Assembly (NCBI GenBank): GCA_036494815.1
Contig: DASXNV010000112.1
Location: forward strand, 39,621 to 103,620
Direction of reading: 5' to 3'
Source: Poindextera sp036494815
GTDB lineage: Bacteria; Pseudomonadota; Alphaproteobacteria; Caulobacterales; Caulobacteraceae
Length of the DNA stretch: 64,000 nucleotides
Below the pieces are notes generated by a model, which saw only the letters and a program-made list of their open reading frames with translations, did not search any database and was not told where the DNA came from. Shown piece after piece: positions 8,749-17,759 of the stretch (its first letter is position 1; each line of letters starts with the position of its first letter). The position numbers were made by a program, and so were the translations under genes.

Positions 8749-9767
8749 TCAGTCGTCGCCGTAGAGCGCATTCCAAGGATCGATCCTCTCCGTGACCACC
8801 TGATCCACCGTAAGCGCCGGATAGCCTATCGAGCCGCCGGCGCTGGCCTCCCAGGCCGACGCCACCATGTCCCGCAACTGCGCCGACGCCGCCGCAATCC
8901 GCGCCACGACGAAGGGTTCGCCCGCGGGATTGAGACCAGCCAAGCCACCGGCCTTCTGCATTTCATAGAAGGGGATGACCGTCGCAGCGGTCTCAGCCAG
9001 ATATTGCGCTGTGCAGGCCTCGATTGGCGCACAGGGCTTGACCGCGGGCATGGCCGCGCGCACGGCGCCCTCGCTCACCCACTGGCGCACGAAGGCACCC
9101 TCGAAGGGCGCATGCACCCGTTCCTGAGTATAGCCGTTCGGGTGGGGAAATCGCCCCAGCCATTATAGTGCACGCTCACATGCAGGGGCTGGCTGGCGTC
9201 GCCCACATAGTGGGCCCAGACGCCCAGATCGTGAACGGTCAGGGCCTCGCGCCGCTTCAGGTCCGCCTTCAGCCACGCTTTGCGCCTGGGATCGGCCTCG
9301 CGGGGGATGGTGGCGGTCAACACCCGCCAGTAGGTGAAATCCTTGGCCAGTTGCTGCCAGCCATCGATGATCGAATAGGGCAGCCAGCCGGCGTGGGCGC
9401 TCTCGGCCCCCACGGCGCGCAGGGCCGCCTCATAGTCGGTGCGGGTCGCGGGCAAGGCGGACAGGGCCGGACCGCCCAGAACCTTGCCGTCATCGTCCAC
9501 ATCGACGAAGTGGGCCCCGTCACGGAAATTGTCATGGGCCTTGCCGGCGCCGCGCCAGCGGTCGGGCTCCCGGGCAAGCTCGCCGATGGCCTCGATCGCC
9601 TCTTCGCTGCGCAAAAAACGTGGCAGGTTGTCGGGCAACGCCGCGACACCGAGACGCCCGATAATCCGGTGGCCCGTCGAGCCCCAGGCGCGTACTGCGC
9701 TGGCTGGAGCCGCCAGGGCGACAGTGATGGCCAGGACAGCGGCGGATCGACGCAAGAGCCAGGTCAT
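8749..9767 (-). pseudogene. S1/P1-type nuclease, interrupted by a 1-base frameshift
   Basis: Secreted zinc-dependent single-strand nuclease of the S1/P1 family. The 5' part (9767 to about 9145) has a signal peptide ending ASAVRA, after which the mature N-terminal Trp (AWGSTGHRIIG) would ligate zinc. It also has the zinc-site segments GAHFVDVDD and HYVGDASQPLHVSVHYNGWGD. The frame is then lost. The remaining 120 residues (VHAPFEGAFVRQWVSEG onward) continue in another frame from about 9140 to 8749. Adding one base near 9143-9144 restores a family-like GDFPNPNGYTQERVHAPFEG. All ligands visible upstream are intact, so the lesion is recent or a sequencing error. Shine-Dalgarno GGGAG precedes the ATG. 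Confidence 0.85.
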
Positions 9768-9842
9768 CAAACAATACTCCCTGACCTTCAGACGGCACGT
9801 CTATGGCGAGTTGATACGACCGGTATGTGAAGGGCGAACTGT

Positions 9843-10433
9843 TCAGTCGCGAATATCGAGCGCCTGCTCCACGCGCGCAATCCAAGCCTGGACCGCGGGA
9901 TAACGCGCCAGATCAAAGCCCCCGTCGCCGGCCATCCGTGTGTAGGCCACGAGCGCCACATCGGCGAGGCTGACCGCCTCCCCAACCAGGAAACTCGAAT
10001 CGGCAAGGCCCGATTCGAGCCGCGCCAGGGCGTCGTTTGCGCGCTCGACCAGCCGCGGCTCGAGGCTGGCGACCAGCTCGCCCAAGTATTTCACCTTGAA
10101 CCGGGCCACCGCCACATAGGGTTCGTGGCTGTACTGCTCCCAAAACAGCCATTCAAACATGCGCGCACGATCGTAGGCGTCCGTGGGAATCAGGTCCGAG
10201 CCCTCGGCCATGTGAAGAATGATGGCGTTGGACTGGGCCAGGGCGCGGCCGTCGGCCAAAATCACCACGGGAACCTGCCCTGCGGGATTTATCCCCAGAA
10301 ATTCCGGGGTGCGGGTCTCCCCGGTGAGAACGCCAGTTTCGATCCAGTCATAGGCCAGGCCCAGACGGTCGGCGGTCCATTTCACCTTAAGGCAGTTGCC
10401 GGAAATGGAGTCTCCGAAAACGCGCATAGCCAT
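9843..10433 (-). CDS. Glutathione S-transferase family protein
   Basis: The 196-residue protein has an N-terminal thioredoxin-like domain (GDSISGNCLKVKW, cis-Pro loop QVPVV, ALAQSNAIILHMAE). A C-terminal helical domain follows with the N-capping motif SLADVALVAYTRM. The start ATG at 10433 has AGGGGA upstream. Probably conjugates or reduces electrophiles with glutathione; the substrate is unknown. It stands alone between the broken nuclease gene and a divergent secreted protein gene. Confidence 0.92.
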   Translation of the reverse strand: MAMRVFGDSISGNCLKVKWTADRLGLAYDWIETGVLTGETRTPEFLGINPAGQVPVVILADGRALAQSNAIILHMAEGSDLIPTDAYDRARMFEWLFWEQYSHEPYVAVARFKVKYLGELVASLEPRLVERANDALARLESGLADSSFLVGEAVSLADVALVAYTRMAGDGGFDLARYPAVQAWIARVEQALDIRD

Positions 10434-10577
10434 TCTGCGATCCCCTTTCGTTCTGCATCTAGTGTGCGCGGGGCTCAACGCCAAGCCTGCTGGTGGGGCC
10501 AAATGGGGTTGACCCACAGGTTTTGGCCTGTAGGACTCCCGCCCACGATTGAGACGAGAAACAACAGGGGGGCGCTG

Positions 10578-11093
10578 ATGAAGCGTATCCTGGCATGCCT
10601 CGCCGCGTTGGCGCTGCCCGCTTTCGCCTTTGGCGCCGAACCGCTCCCGCCGGGTTATGACCCGATCGGCGATGCTATCGCTTCCACCCAAAATTCGGTC
10701 GAGAAGCCGTCAGACTGGAGTCTGAAGGTCAGCCTCTACCATGCCGGCCCCGGCATGGGCTCGCGCGATTCCCTGGGCTGCCCGGTGTCGCCCATGCGCA
10801 CGGTGGCGGTAGATCCTGCGATCGTCGCCCGGCATTCGATCATCTATATCAAGGAGACCGCCGGCCTGCCCCTGCCCGACGGCGGCGTGCATGACGGCTT
10901 CTGGTTCGCCTCGGACATCGGCGGCGGCATCAAGGGTGATCGCATCGATCTGTTCACCGGCCGCGGCGCGGCGTCGATGAAGGCCTTGGCTACGGTCAAT
11001 ATGCGCGCCGTAACCGTCACCAAGGTCGGTTCGTTCGAGGGATGTCCGCCCACGGACGGCGGCGCGGTCGCCAAGCTGGCCGACGCCCGATAG
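10578..11093 (+). CDS. Secreted 3D-domain protein
   Basis: The 171-residue protein has a signal peptide (ending AFAFGA) and a C-terminal 3D-type domain: a TAGLPLPDGGVHDGF segment, then FASDIGGGIKGDRIDLF. This corresponds to the DTGGAIKGNRIDLF core of the 3D domain of MltA and Rpf2-like cell-wall proteins, with the conserved acidic residues kept. No MltA beta-barrel precedes it, so it is a stand-alone 3D protein, probably acting on or binding peptidoglycan in the periplasm. A GGGGGG tract precedes the ATG. Confidence 0.75.
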   Translation: MKRILACLAALALPAFAFGAEPLPPGYDPIGDAIASTQNSVEKPSDWSLKVSLYHAGPGMGSRDSLGCPVSPMRTVAVDPAIVARHSIIYIKETAGLPLPDGGVHDGFWFASDIGGGIKGDRIDLFTGRGAASMKALATVNMRAVTVTKVGSFEGCPPTDGGAVAKLADAR

Positions 11094-11107
11094 TGAGCGG
11101 GCCGGCC

Positions 11108-11926
11108 TCAGGTCTCGACGAAGGCCCGTTCCAGCACGAAATCGCCAGGGCTCGACACTGCGCCCTCTTCGAAACCGCGCGCCAGCAGCATGGCCTTCAG
11201 GTCGGCCAGCACCGAGGGGCCGCCGCACAGCATCAGTCGGTCCTGGGCCGGGTCGATTTCCGGCAGGCCGATATCGTTGAACAGCTGGCCCGACTGGATC
11301 AGATCGGTGATCCGGCCCTGATTGACGAACGGCTCGCGGGTCACTGACGGATAGTAGATCAGCTTGGGCGCCACCAGCTCACCCAGATCCGGATCGTTGG
11401 GCAGGTCGTGGGACAGAAATTCGCGATAGTTCAGGTCGGCGACCTCGCGCACCGTATGGGTGACGATAACCTTTTCGAACCGCTCATAGACCTCGGGGTC
11501 GCGCGCCAGGCCCAGGAACGGGGCCAGGCCTGTGCCGGTGCCCACCAGATACAGATTGCGGCCGGGGCGCAGGCCATCGAGCACCAGGGTGCCGGTGGGC
11601 TTCTTGCCGATCAGGATCTCGTCGCCTTCCTTGATCTGCCGCAGGCGCGACGTCAGCGGACCGTCCTCGACCTTGATCGAATAGAATTCCAGCTCGTCGG
11701 CCCAGTTGGGGCTGGCGATGGAATAGGCGCGCAGCAGCGGCTTGCCGTCGACCTCAAGGCCCAGCATCACGAACTGGCCGGTGATGAAGCGGAAACTTGG
11801 ATCGCGCGTGGTCCGCAGCGAAAACAGGCTGTCGGTCCAGTGCTTCACCCAGGTCACGCGTTCAACATTGAAGGCCCCACGGGCCTTCGCCGCGGCAGGG
11901 GCCGGGGCGGCTACGGCGTCAGTCAT
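11108..11926 (-). CDS. fpr: Ferredoxin--NADP reductase
   Basis: FAD enzyme passing electrons between NADPH and ferredoxin or flavodoxin. The 272 residues show the FAD motif RAYSIASPNW, the NADP motif VGTGTGLAPF and the C-terminal LMLCGGPSVLADLK. The ATG at 11926 lies 35 bp downstream of cysH on the same strand, so fpr probably belongs to the cysteine operon. There it would supply reduced ferredoxin to the ferredoxin-type sulfite reductase (inference from context). Confidence 0.95.
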   Translation of the reverse strand: MTDAVAAPAPAAAKARGAFNVERVTWVKHWTDSLFSLRTTRDPSFRFITGQFVMLGLEVDGKPLLRAYSIASPNWADELEFYSIKVEDGPLTSRLRQIKEGDEILIGKKPTGTLVLDGLRPGRNLYLVGTGTGLAPFLGLARDPEVYERFEKVIVTHTVREVADLNYREFLSHDLPNDPDLGELVAPKLIYYPSVTREPFVNQGRITDLIQSGQLFNDIGLPEIDPAQDRLMLCGGPSVLADLKAMLLARGFEEGAVSSPGDFVLERAFVET

Positions 11927-11961
11927 TCTTGGTCCAACTCTAGAAAATTTCCGGCGACGTA

Positions 11962-12699
11962 TCAGATATCGCCGCCGACTTCGACAGCTTGTGTCGCCCG
12001 GGGCGTATGTATGCCGCATTCTGTCTTTTGCGAGCCCGCCCAGCGGCCGGCGCGCTCATCCTGGCCCTCTTCCACCGGATTGGTGCAGGGCCAGCAGCCG
12101 ATCGAGGGGTAGCCGAAGGCCACCAGGGGGTGCGCCGGGAGGTCGTGCTCGACGGCGTAGGCCTCGATCTGTTCCTTGGACCAGTTGGCCAGGGGATTGA
12201 ACTTGACCTGATGCTCTCCCTGCTCGACCACCTGCAAGCGCAGGCGATCGCCGCCCTGGAAGCGCTTGCGGCCGGTGATCCAACCCTCGTAGCCCTTCAG
12301 CGCACGGTCCAGAGGCAGCACCTTGCGGATGTTGCAGCAGGCGTCGGTGTCACTCTTCCACAGGTCGGCGTTCTGGTCGTGCAGGGCGATGTCCTGGAAC
12401 TGCGGGCGCAGGTCGCGCACATCGGTCAGGCCAAGCTTGGCCGCCAGTTGCTTGCGATAGTCCAGGGTCTGGCCGAACAGCATGCCGGTGTCGAGAAACA
12501 GCACGGTGATGTTCGGGTCGATCTGGGCCGCCATGTGCAGCAGCACCGCCGATTCCGAACCAAACGAGGAGACCAGGGCGATACGATCGCCGTAACGCTC
12601 AATCGCCGCCCGCAGGATCGCCTGCGGCTCGGCGTCACGCAGGCGCGCGTTCAGCTCGCCAACCTCGTCGACGACGATTTCAGAGCCTTCATAGGCCAT
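11962..12699 (-). CDS. cysH: Adenylyl-sulfate/phosphoadenylyl-sulfate reductase
   Basis: Reduces activated sulfate to sulfite in assimilation. The 245 residues have SSFGSESAVLLHM for the adenylyl group, Cys121-Cys122 (ACCNIRK), Cys202-x2-Cys205 (GCWPC) and the catalytic Cys228 in ECGIH. The paired CC...CxxC set is known to hold a [4Fe-4S] cluster in APS-type reductases. This therefore probably uses APS rather than, or as well as, PAPS. ATG 12699 is favoured over ATG 12705 because GGGAG sits six bases ahead; the start overlaps the DUF934 gene. Confidence 0.94.
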   Translation of the reverse strand: MAYEGSEIVVDEVGELNARLRDAEPQAILRAAIERYGDRIALVSSFGSESAVLLHMAAQIDPNITVLFLDTGMLFGQTLDYRKQLAAKLGLTDVRDLRPQFQDIALHDQNADLWKSDTDACCNIRKVLPLDRALKGYEGWITGRKRFQGGDRLRLQVVEQGEHQVKFNPLANWSKEQIEAYAVEHDLPAHPLVAFGYPSIGCWPCTNPVEEGQDERAGRWAGSQKTECGIHTPRATQAVEVGGDI

Positions 12700-13216
12700 G
12701 ATCATCTCCCACGCCCGCGAGGGCGCGTTCTTCAAAGGCGGGTTCGCGTACATCGGCAGCGCGTTGGTAGACGTGGCGGTAGCGTCGGGTCGCCTCCGTC
12801 CATTGCTGAGACGAAGAGTCGTCGGCCGGAACGAAGCTGTCGAAGCCGCAGCGGACCATGAACAGCGCCTGCTCACGCAGCACGTCGCCCATCGCCCTCA
12901 CCTCGCCCGCATAGCCGAACCGCTCGCGCAAAAGCCTGGCGGAGGTATAGGGCCGCCCGTCGCGAAACTTGGCGAAATTGAGCGCCACCACCGGAATGGT
13001 CGGCAGGTCGTAGGCCAAGTCCTCGACCGCTTCATGCGGCTCGAGGCGCACGCCTACCAGACGGCAGGCTGAAGCAAGGGCCTCGCCCTCAGCCTGGAAC
13101 CGGTTCAGGGAGACGATCACGTCGCCTTCAGGAACCGGCTCGTCGTCGGCGACCAGGGTGAAACGATCGTCGGCCGCGTAGAATCGGCCGTCTTCAAGCC
13201 TAATGAGCTGCGACAT
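12689..13216 (-). CDS. DUF934 family protein of the sulfite-reduction operon
   Basis: The 175-residue protein has the DUF934 pattern: a PVVALNFAKFRDGRPYTSARLLRER core and a C-terminal ALFMVRCGFDSF. The biochemical role is not established. Its constant association with cysI and cysH suggests an accessory role in sulfite reduction or siroheme enzyme assembly. It overlaps cysI upstream by 17 bp and cysH downstream by 11 bp. The ATG at 13216 is the first one compatible with this packing. Confidence 0.9.
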   Translation of the reverse strand: MSQLIRLEDGRFYAADDRFTLVADDEPVPEGDVIVSLNRFQAEGEALASACRLVGVRLEPHEAVEDLAYDLPTIPVVALNFAKFRDGRPYTSARLLRERFGYAGEVRAMGDVLREQALFMVRCGFDSFVPADDSSSQQWTEATRRYRHVYQRAADVREPAFEERALAGVGDDHGL

Positions 13217-14858
13217 AGACTGCTTCCTTGAAGGGCTCGAGCCCAGCGCGCCGGTAGGTATCCAAAAAGCGCTCGCCGTCTTTGCGCTCGCGCAAATAGA
13301 CCTCGACAAGTTGATCGACCGCCTCGGCCACCCGGCCGGCGGGCAAGGCGGGGCCGAGGATCTTGCCGACCTCGGCGTCTTCTGCGCCGGAACCGCCCAG
13401 GGTCAGCTGGTAGAATTCCTCGCCCTTCTTATCGACCCCCAGGATACCAATGTGGCCCACATGGTGGTGGCCGCAGGCGTTGATGCAGCCAGAGATCTTG
13501 ATCTTCAACTCGCCCACGTTCTCTGCCACGGCTGGATCGGCGAACCGACGGGCGATGTCCTGGGCGATCGGGATCGCGCGGGCGTTGGCCAGGGCGCAGT
13601 AGTCCAGCCCCGGGCAGGCGATGATGTCGCTGACCAGATTGATATTGGGCGTGGCCAGGCCGGCGGCCTTCAGGGCGGCATGCACCGCCGGCAGGTCGTC
13701 CAGCCTGATATGCGGCAGAACCAGGTTCTGTTCGTGGGTCACGCGGATTTCGCCGAAGCCGAACCGCTCAGCCAAATCGGCGACCAGTTCCATCTGCTCG
13801 GCGCTGGCGTCCCCGGGGGTTTCGCCCGGCGTCTTCAGCGACACGTCGACGATGGCGTAGCCGCGGATCTTATGCGGATGGGTGTTCTGGCGCGCAAACC
13901 GGGCCAGGGCCGGATCAACGGCCTTAGCGGCCTCGAACACGCTGGAGACGGCCGGCAGGACATCGAAGGCCGGTGGTGAGAAGAAGCCACGGATGCGGGC
14001 CAGCTCTTCGTCCGGCAGATCGGCGCGGGCCTGATCGATCTGGGCCCATTCGGCCTCGACCTGACGGCCGAATTCCTCCGCGCCCAGCTGGGCGACCAAG
14101 ATCTTGATCCGCGCCTTGTAGATATTGTCCCGGCGGCCATGGCGGTTATAGACCCGCAAAATCGCCTCCAGATAGGACAGCAGGTTGCCCACCGGCAGGT
14201 GTTCCCTGATGGTCTGGCCAATATAGGGCGTGCGCCCCAGGCCGCCGCCGACCATCACCTCAAAGCCCAGCGCGCCGTCGCGGCCCCGCCGCAAGGCCAG
14301 TCCGATATCGTGCGTCTTGGCGGCGGTGCGATCCTTGGCCGAGGCCGTGATGGCGATCTTGAACTTGCGCGGCAGGTAGGTGAATTCGGGGTGCAGGGTC
14401 GACCACTGGCGGATCACCTCGGCCCAGACCCGCGGATCGTCGACCTCTTCCGCCGTCGCCCCGGCATGGGGATCGGCGGTGGTGTTGCGGATGCAGTTGC
14501 CCGAGGTCTGGATGGCGTGCAGGTCCACTTCGGCCAGGGACTGCAGGATATCGGCCGCGTCGCGCAGCTTGATCCAGTGAAACTGCAGATTGGTGCGGGT
14601 GGTGAAGTGCCCATAGCCCTTGTCGTAGGTGCGGGCGATGTGGGCCAGCCGGCGCAGCTGCGGCGCGTTCAGCGTGCCATAGGGGATGGCCACCCGCAGC
14701 ATATAGGCGTGCAACTGCAGATAGAGTCCGTTCATCAGCCGCAGGGGCTTGAACTGTTCCTCGGTGATCTCGCCGGCCAGGCGGCGGGCCACCTGATGAC
14801 GGAACTCCTCGGTCCGGTCGGTCAGGAAGGCCTTATCGATAGCGTCGTACTGGTACAT
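13200..14858 (-). CDS. cysI: Sulfite reductase hemoprotein (ferredoxin/nitrite-sulfite reductase family)
   Basis: Siroheme/[4Fe-4S] enzyme reducing sulfite to sulfide. The 552 residues contain two ferredoxin-like half domains (HFTTRTNLQFHW), the cluster ligands in CPGLDYCALA and the siroheme-proximal KISGCINACGHHHVG. There is no flavoprotein (cysJ) partner nearby, while fpr lies in the same operon, which suggests ferredoxin-linked reduction. A nitrite reductase role is possible for this family, but cysH next door argues for sulfite. Confidence 0.94.
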   Translation of the reverse strand: MYQYDAIDKAFLTDRTEEFRHQVARRLAGEITEEQFKPLRLMNGLYLQLHAYMLRVAIPYGTLNAPQLRRLAHIARTYDKGYGHFTTRTNLQFHWIKLRDAADILQSLAEVDLHAIQTSGNCIRNTTADPHAGATAEEVDDPRVWAEVIRQWSTLHPEFTYLPRKFKIAITASAKDRTAAKTHDIGLALRRGRDGALGFEVMVGGGLGRTPYIGQTIREHLPVGNLLSYLEAILRVYNRHGRRDNIYKARIKILVAQLGAEEFGRQVEAEWAQIDQARADLPDEELARIRGFFSPPAFDVLPAVSSVFEAAKAVDPALARFARQNTHPHKIRGYAIVDVSLKTPGETPGDASAEQMELVADLAERFGFGEIRVTHEQNLVLPHIRLDDLPAVHAALKAAGLATPNINLVSDIIACPGLDYCALANARAIPIAQDIARRFADPAVAENVGELKIKISGCINACGHHHVGHIGILGVDKKGEEFYQLTLGGSGAEDAEVGKILGPALPAGRVAEAVDQLVEVYLRERKDGERFLDTYRRAGLEPFKEAVYVAAH

Positions 14859-14873
14859 TGATCAGGCCTTCTA

Positions 14874-15233
14874 CTACTTACGCTTGATCAGATTGTGACG
14901 GCCGCCGGAGCGTGCGATCCCGTCGGCGTGGGCGATGACCTCGATGGCGTGGCCACCCAAAGCCTGTTTGCCGTGATGGGGGGTATTGGTGGGGCCGAGC
15001 GCACGCAGGCGCTCGCGATAGGCCACCGGCGCCAAGCCGTCGCCGGCCTCGGCCACATCGATCAGATAGGCGTCGACGACCACATTGACCTGGCTCTTGG
15101 CCCTGGCTTCGGCCTCACCGGCCGGCGCATCCTTGTCGAACACCTCGGCCTCGCCGAACTGCTCCACCCAGCGGCCGCTGGCCCAGAACACTACTTCGCC
15201 GTCGATCAACCGATTGGCGGTCAGCGCCATCAT
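14874..15233 (-). CDS. DUF2849 domain protein
   Basis: Small 119-residue cytosolic protein (LIDGEVVFWASGRWVE, then DAYLIDV) matching DUF2849, typically found between the siroheme methyltransferase and sulfite reductase genes in alphaproteobacteria. Function unknown; context implies sulfite reductase maturation or siroheme handling. It starts with ATGA overlapping the cobA/cysG stop and ends 15 bp before cysI. Confidence 0.88.
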   Translation of the reverse strand: MMALTANRLIDGEVVFWASGRWVEQFGEAEVFDKDAPAGEAEARAKSQVNVVVDAYLIDVAEAGDGLAPVAYRERLRALGPTNTPHHGKQALGGHAIEVIAHADGIARSGGRHNLIKRK

Positions 15234-16081
15234 GACTTGAATTCCCGAAAAGGTTCGTCGTCGAAATCGGCTTCGACCGCCGCTGAGGCCACACCCGACA
15301 CATTGGCCAGGGCGGCGACTTCGCCCACGATCAACAGGGCTGGACCGTCCAGATCGGCCACCGCCGCCTCCAGGCCGGCCAGGGTGGTCACAAGCCGCCG
15401 CTCGTGGGGCAGGCTGGCGCTCTCCACCACCGCCACGGGCGTCGCTCCGTCGCGGCCGGCGCCCATCAGCCGCCCGGCGATCCGCCCGGCTGTGGTCAGG
15501 CCCATATAGATGGCCACGGTCTGGTTGGGCCGCGCCAAGGCCGGCCAGTCGAGGTTCGGATCCGCATCGCCGGCCGCATGGCCAGCGACGAAGATCACGG
15601 CCTGGGCCAGGCCGCGATGGGTCAGGGGCGCGCCGATATCGGCCGAGGCGGCCAAGGCGGCGCTGACGCCGGGAACCACATGGACCTCAACGCCCGCCTC
15701 GCGGCAGGCCAGCATCTCTTCGCCGCCGCGGCCGAACAGGAACGGATCGCCGCCCTTCAGCCGCACCACTTTCAGGCCCTCCAGGGCCAGGGCGACCAGC
15801 AGGCGGTTGATATCGTCCTGAGGCAGGGTGTGGCGCGATTTGCGCTTGCCCACATCGATCATGCGCGCCGAGGGGCTGGCCAGATCCAGGATCGGTTGCG
15901 GCGTCAGGCGGTCATGTACGATCACGTCCGCGCCTTGCAGCAGGCGCAAGGCCTTGACCGTCAGCAGGTCCGGATCGCCCGGCCCGGCGCCCACCAGCCA
16001 CACCACCCCGGTCCGCGATGCGGCGCCGTTCAGCACCACCAGCCGGCTGGAGGGATCGCGTTGGCGAGGGCCGCGAGACAT
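15230..16081 (-). CDS. cobA: Uroporphyrinogen-III C-methyltransferase
   Basis: SAM-dependent methylation of uroporphyrinogen III to precorrin-2, the first committed step toward the siroheme needed by CysI. The 283 residues show VWLVGAGPGDPDLLT, RLKGGDPFLFGRGGEE and VVPGVSAALAASADIGAPLT, all diagnostic. The CysG-type dehydrogenase/ferrochelatase domain is absent, so chelation must be done by another protein. First gene of the cys operon; AGAGGA and AAAGG lie before the ATG. It could equally be named cysG. Confidence 0.93.
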   Translation of the reverse strand: MSRGPRQRDPSSRLVVLNGAASRTGVVWLVGAGPGDPDLLTVKALRLLQGADVIVHDRLTPQPILDLASPSARMIDVGKRKSRHTLPQDDINRLLVALALEGLKVVRLKGGDPFLFGRGGEEMLACREAGVEVHVVPGVSAALAASADIGAPLTHRGLAQAVIFVAGHAAGDADPNLDWPALARPNQTVAIYMGLTTAGRIAGRLMGAGRDGATPVAVVESASLPHERRLVTTLAGLEAAVADLDGPALLIVGEVAALANVSGVASAAVEADFDDEPFREFKS

Positions 16082-16253
16082 GGCCTTTAGATCCTCTAGG
16101 GTCCTATAAGGAGAACGGAGGCAGGCTGATCGCAGCCGCCCTGACCGTTCGGATGTACGCCAGCGCAACGCACGTCGCGCCGACGGTTGCAAAATGGGCG
16201 TCGGCCTGCCACTTCGCAAACAAGGACTTCTGCCGCTCGGTTCAGGAAAACTG

Positions 16254-17201
16254 ATGGAACAACGCCGCCGCCTGCCACCTCTGAACGCCTTGCGCGCCTT
16301 CGAGTCCGCAGCCCGTCACCTGAACTTCAGTCGCGCCGCCGACGAGTTGTCGGTGACCCCCGGCGCCGTGAGCCAGCAGATCCAGAATCTGGAGGACTAT
16401 GTGGGCGTGGCGCTGTTCAAGCGTACGCCCAAGGGCCTTTTGCTCACCGATCCGGCCCAGACCGCCCTGCCCGCCCTGCGTGAAGCCTTCGACCGGCTCG
16501 CCGAGGCCGCCTCCATGCTCACCGCCGCCGTGGATGGCCGGCGCCTGACCGTTTCGGTGGCCCCCTCCTTCGCCGCCAAATGGCTGGTGCCCCGTCTGGG
16601 CCGATTCGAGGCCCTGCACCCCCAAGTCGACGTCTGGGTCTCCGCCGGCATGGAGGTGGTGGATTTCAACAGCGGCGAGATCGACCTGGCCATCCGCTAT
16701 GGCGCCGGCCGCTATCCGGGGCTGGAAGTGATCCGGCTGATGCAGGAGACGGTGATCGCCGTGACCAGTCCCGAACTGCTGGCCAACCACCCGCTGAACG
16801 AGTTGCAGGACCTGGCCGGCCAGATCCTGTTGCACGACGGCTCGCCCGACGCCGACGATTCCTGCCCCGACTGGACCATGTGGCTGGCGGCGCGCGGCGT
16901 CAAAGGCGTGGACGGCGCTCGCGGCCCGCGCTTCAATCAGTCCAGCCTGGTGATCGAGGCGGCGGTGGGCGGCCGCGGCGTGGCCCTGGCCAAGCGCACC
17001 CTGGCCCAGGCCGACCTGGACGCGGGCCGCTTGGTGGCCCCGTTCCAGATCGCCACCGCTGTCGATTTCGCCTATCACGTGGTCCACCCCAAGGCCAAAG
17101 GCCGCCTGCCCCAGGTCAAGGCCTTCGTCGCCTGGCTGATCGCCGAGGCCGAGGCGCATGAGGCGATCCTGCGGACCCTGGACAATGGGGCGGGGATTTA
17201 G
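16254..17201 (+). CDS. LysR-family regulator, GcvA-like
   Basis: The 315-residue protein has an N-terminal winged helix-turn-helix (about residues 10-65, RHLNFSRAADELSVTPGAVS). The LysR substrate domain follows, with the GcvA-subfamily pattern (TVSVAPSFAAKWLVPRL, IDLAIRYGAGRYPG). Start ATG with AGGA ten bases upstream. It is divergent from the cys operon across 172 bp, so it may regulate it, but GcvA-like proteins control many different genes and this is only inference. Confidence 0.93.
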   Translation: MEQRRRLPPLNALRAFESAARHLNFSRAADELSVTPGAVSQQIQNLEDYVGVALFKRTPKGLLLTDPAQTALPALREAFDRLAEAASMLTAAVDGRRLTVSVAPSFAAKWLVPRLGRFEALHPQVDVWVSAGMEVVDFNSGEIDLAIRYGAGRYPGLEVIRLMQETVIAVTSPELLANHPLNELQDLAGQILLHDGSPDADDSCPDWTMWLAARGVKGVDGARGPRFNQSSLVIEAAVGGRGVALAKRTLAQADLDAGRLVAPFQIATAVDFAYHVVHPKAKGRLPQVKAFVAWLIAEAEAHEAILRTLDNGAGI

Positions 17202-17267
17202 GCGCTGGCGCGCCAGGAACCAAACTCAAGCCGGTTCGTTTGCGGCCCACACCCTGCGAGGCCCCCA

Positions 17268-17735
17268 ATGAAACTCAATCTTTCGACCTCCGCCGTCGCC
17301 GTGGCCACGGCCATGTTTCTCGTGGTGCCACTGTCGGCCCATGCCGATCTGCCGGGTAAGCATCCAGGCTACCTGCACGCCCTGACCGACTTGCGTTCGG
17401 CGCGCTGGCTGATCAGCCACCGCCCCGGCGACACCGTGGTCAGCGCCCACGAGGACGCAGCGGTTCAGAAAATCGTTGCGGCGATCAGCGACATCCAGCG
17501 CGACGCCGTCAACGACGGCAAGGGTCTGGAGGATCACCCCGCGGCCGACGCCCCGGCCTTCAAGGCCGATCGCCTGACCCGCGCGCTGGAGCTGCTGAAC
17601 GCCGCCCACAAGGACGTCAACGCCGAGGAAGACAATCCCAAGGCCGCCGAGCTGAAAAAGGTCGCGCTCAACAATATCGACGAAGCGGCCAAGCAGCTCA
17701 AAGCCGCGCTCTGGGACCTGAGCCACGCCAAATAA
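17268..17735 (+). CDS. Small secreted alpha-helical protein
   Basis: 155 residues with a clear signal peptide (cleavage after SAHA). The mature chain is charged and mostly helical (LHALTDLRSARWLI, ELKKVALNNIDEAAKQLKAAL). I see no catalytic motif and do not recognise a named family. A soluble periplasmic helical bundle is the likeliest form. It is a single gene between the LysR gene and the convergent Hpt gene. Confidence 0.75.
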   Translation: MKLNLSTSAVAVATAMFLVVPLSAHADLPGKHPGYLHALTDLRSARWLISHRPGDTVVSAHEDAAVQKIVAAISDIQRDAVNDGKGLEDHPAADAPAFKADRLTRALELLNAAHKDVNAEEDNPKAAELKKVALNNIDEAAKQLKAALWDLSHAK

Positions 17736-17759
17736 CCGAGGCATGACCGCAAGGCTCCG

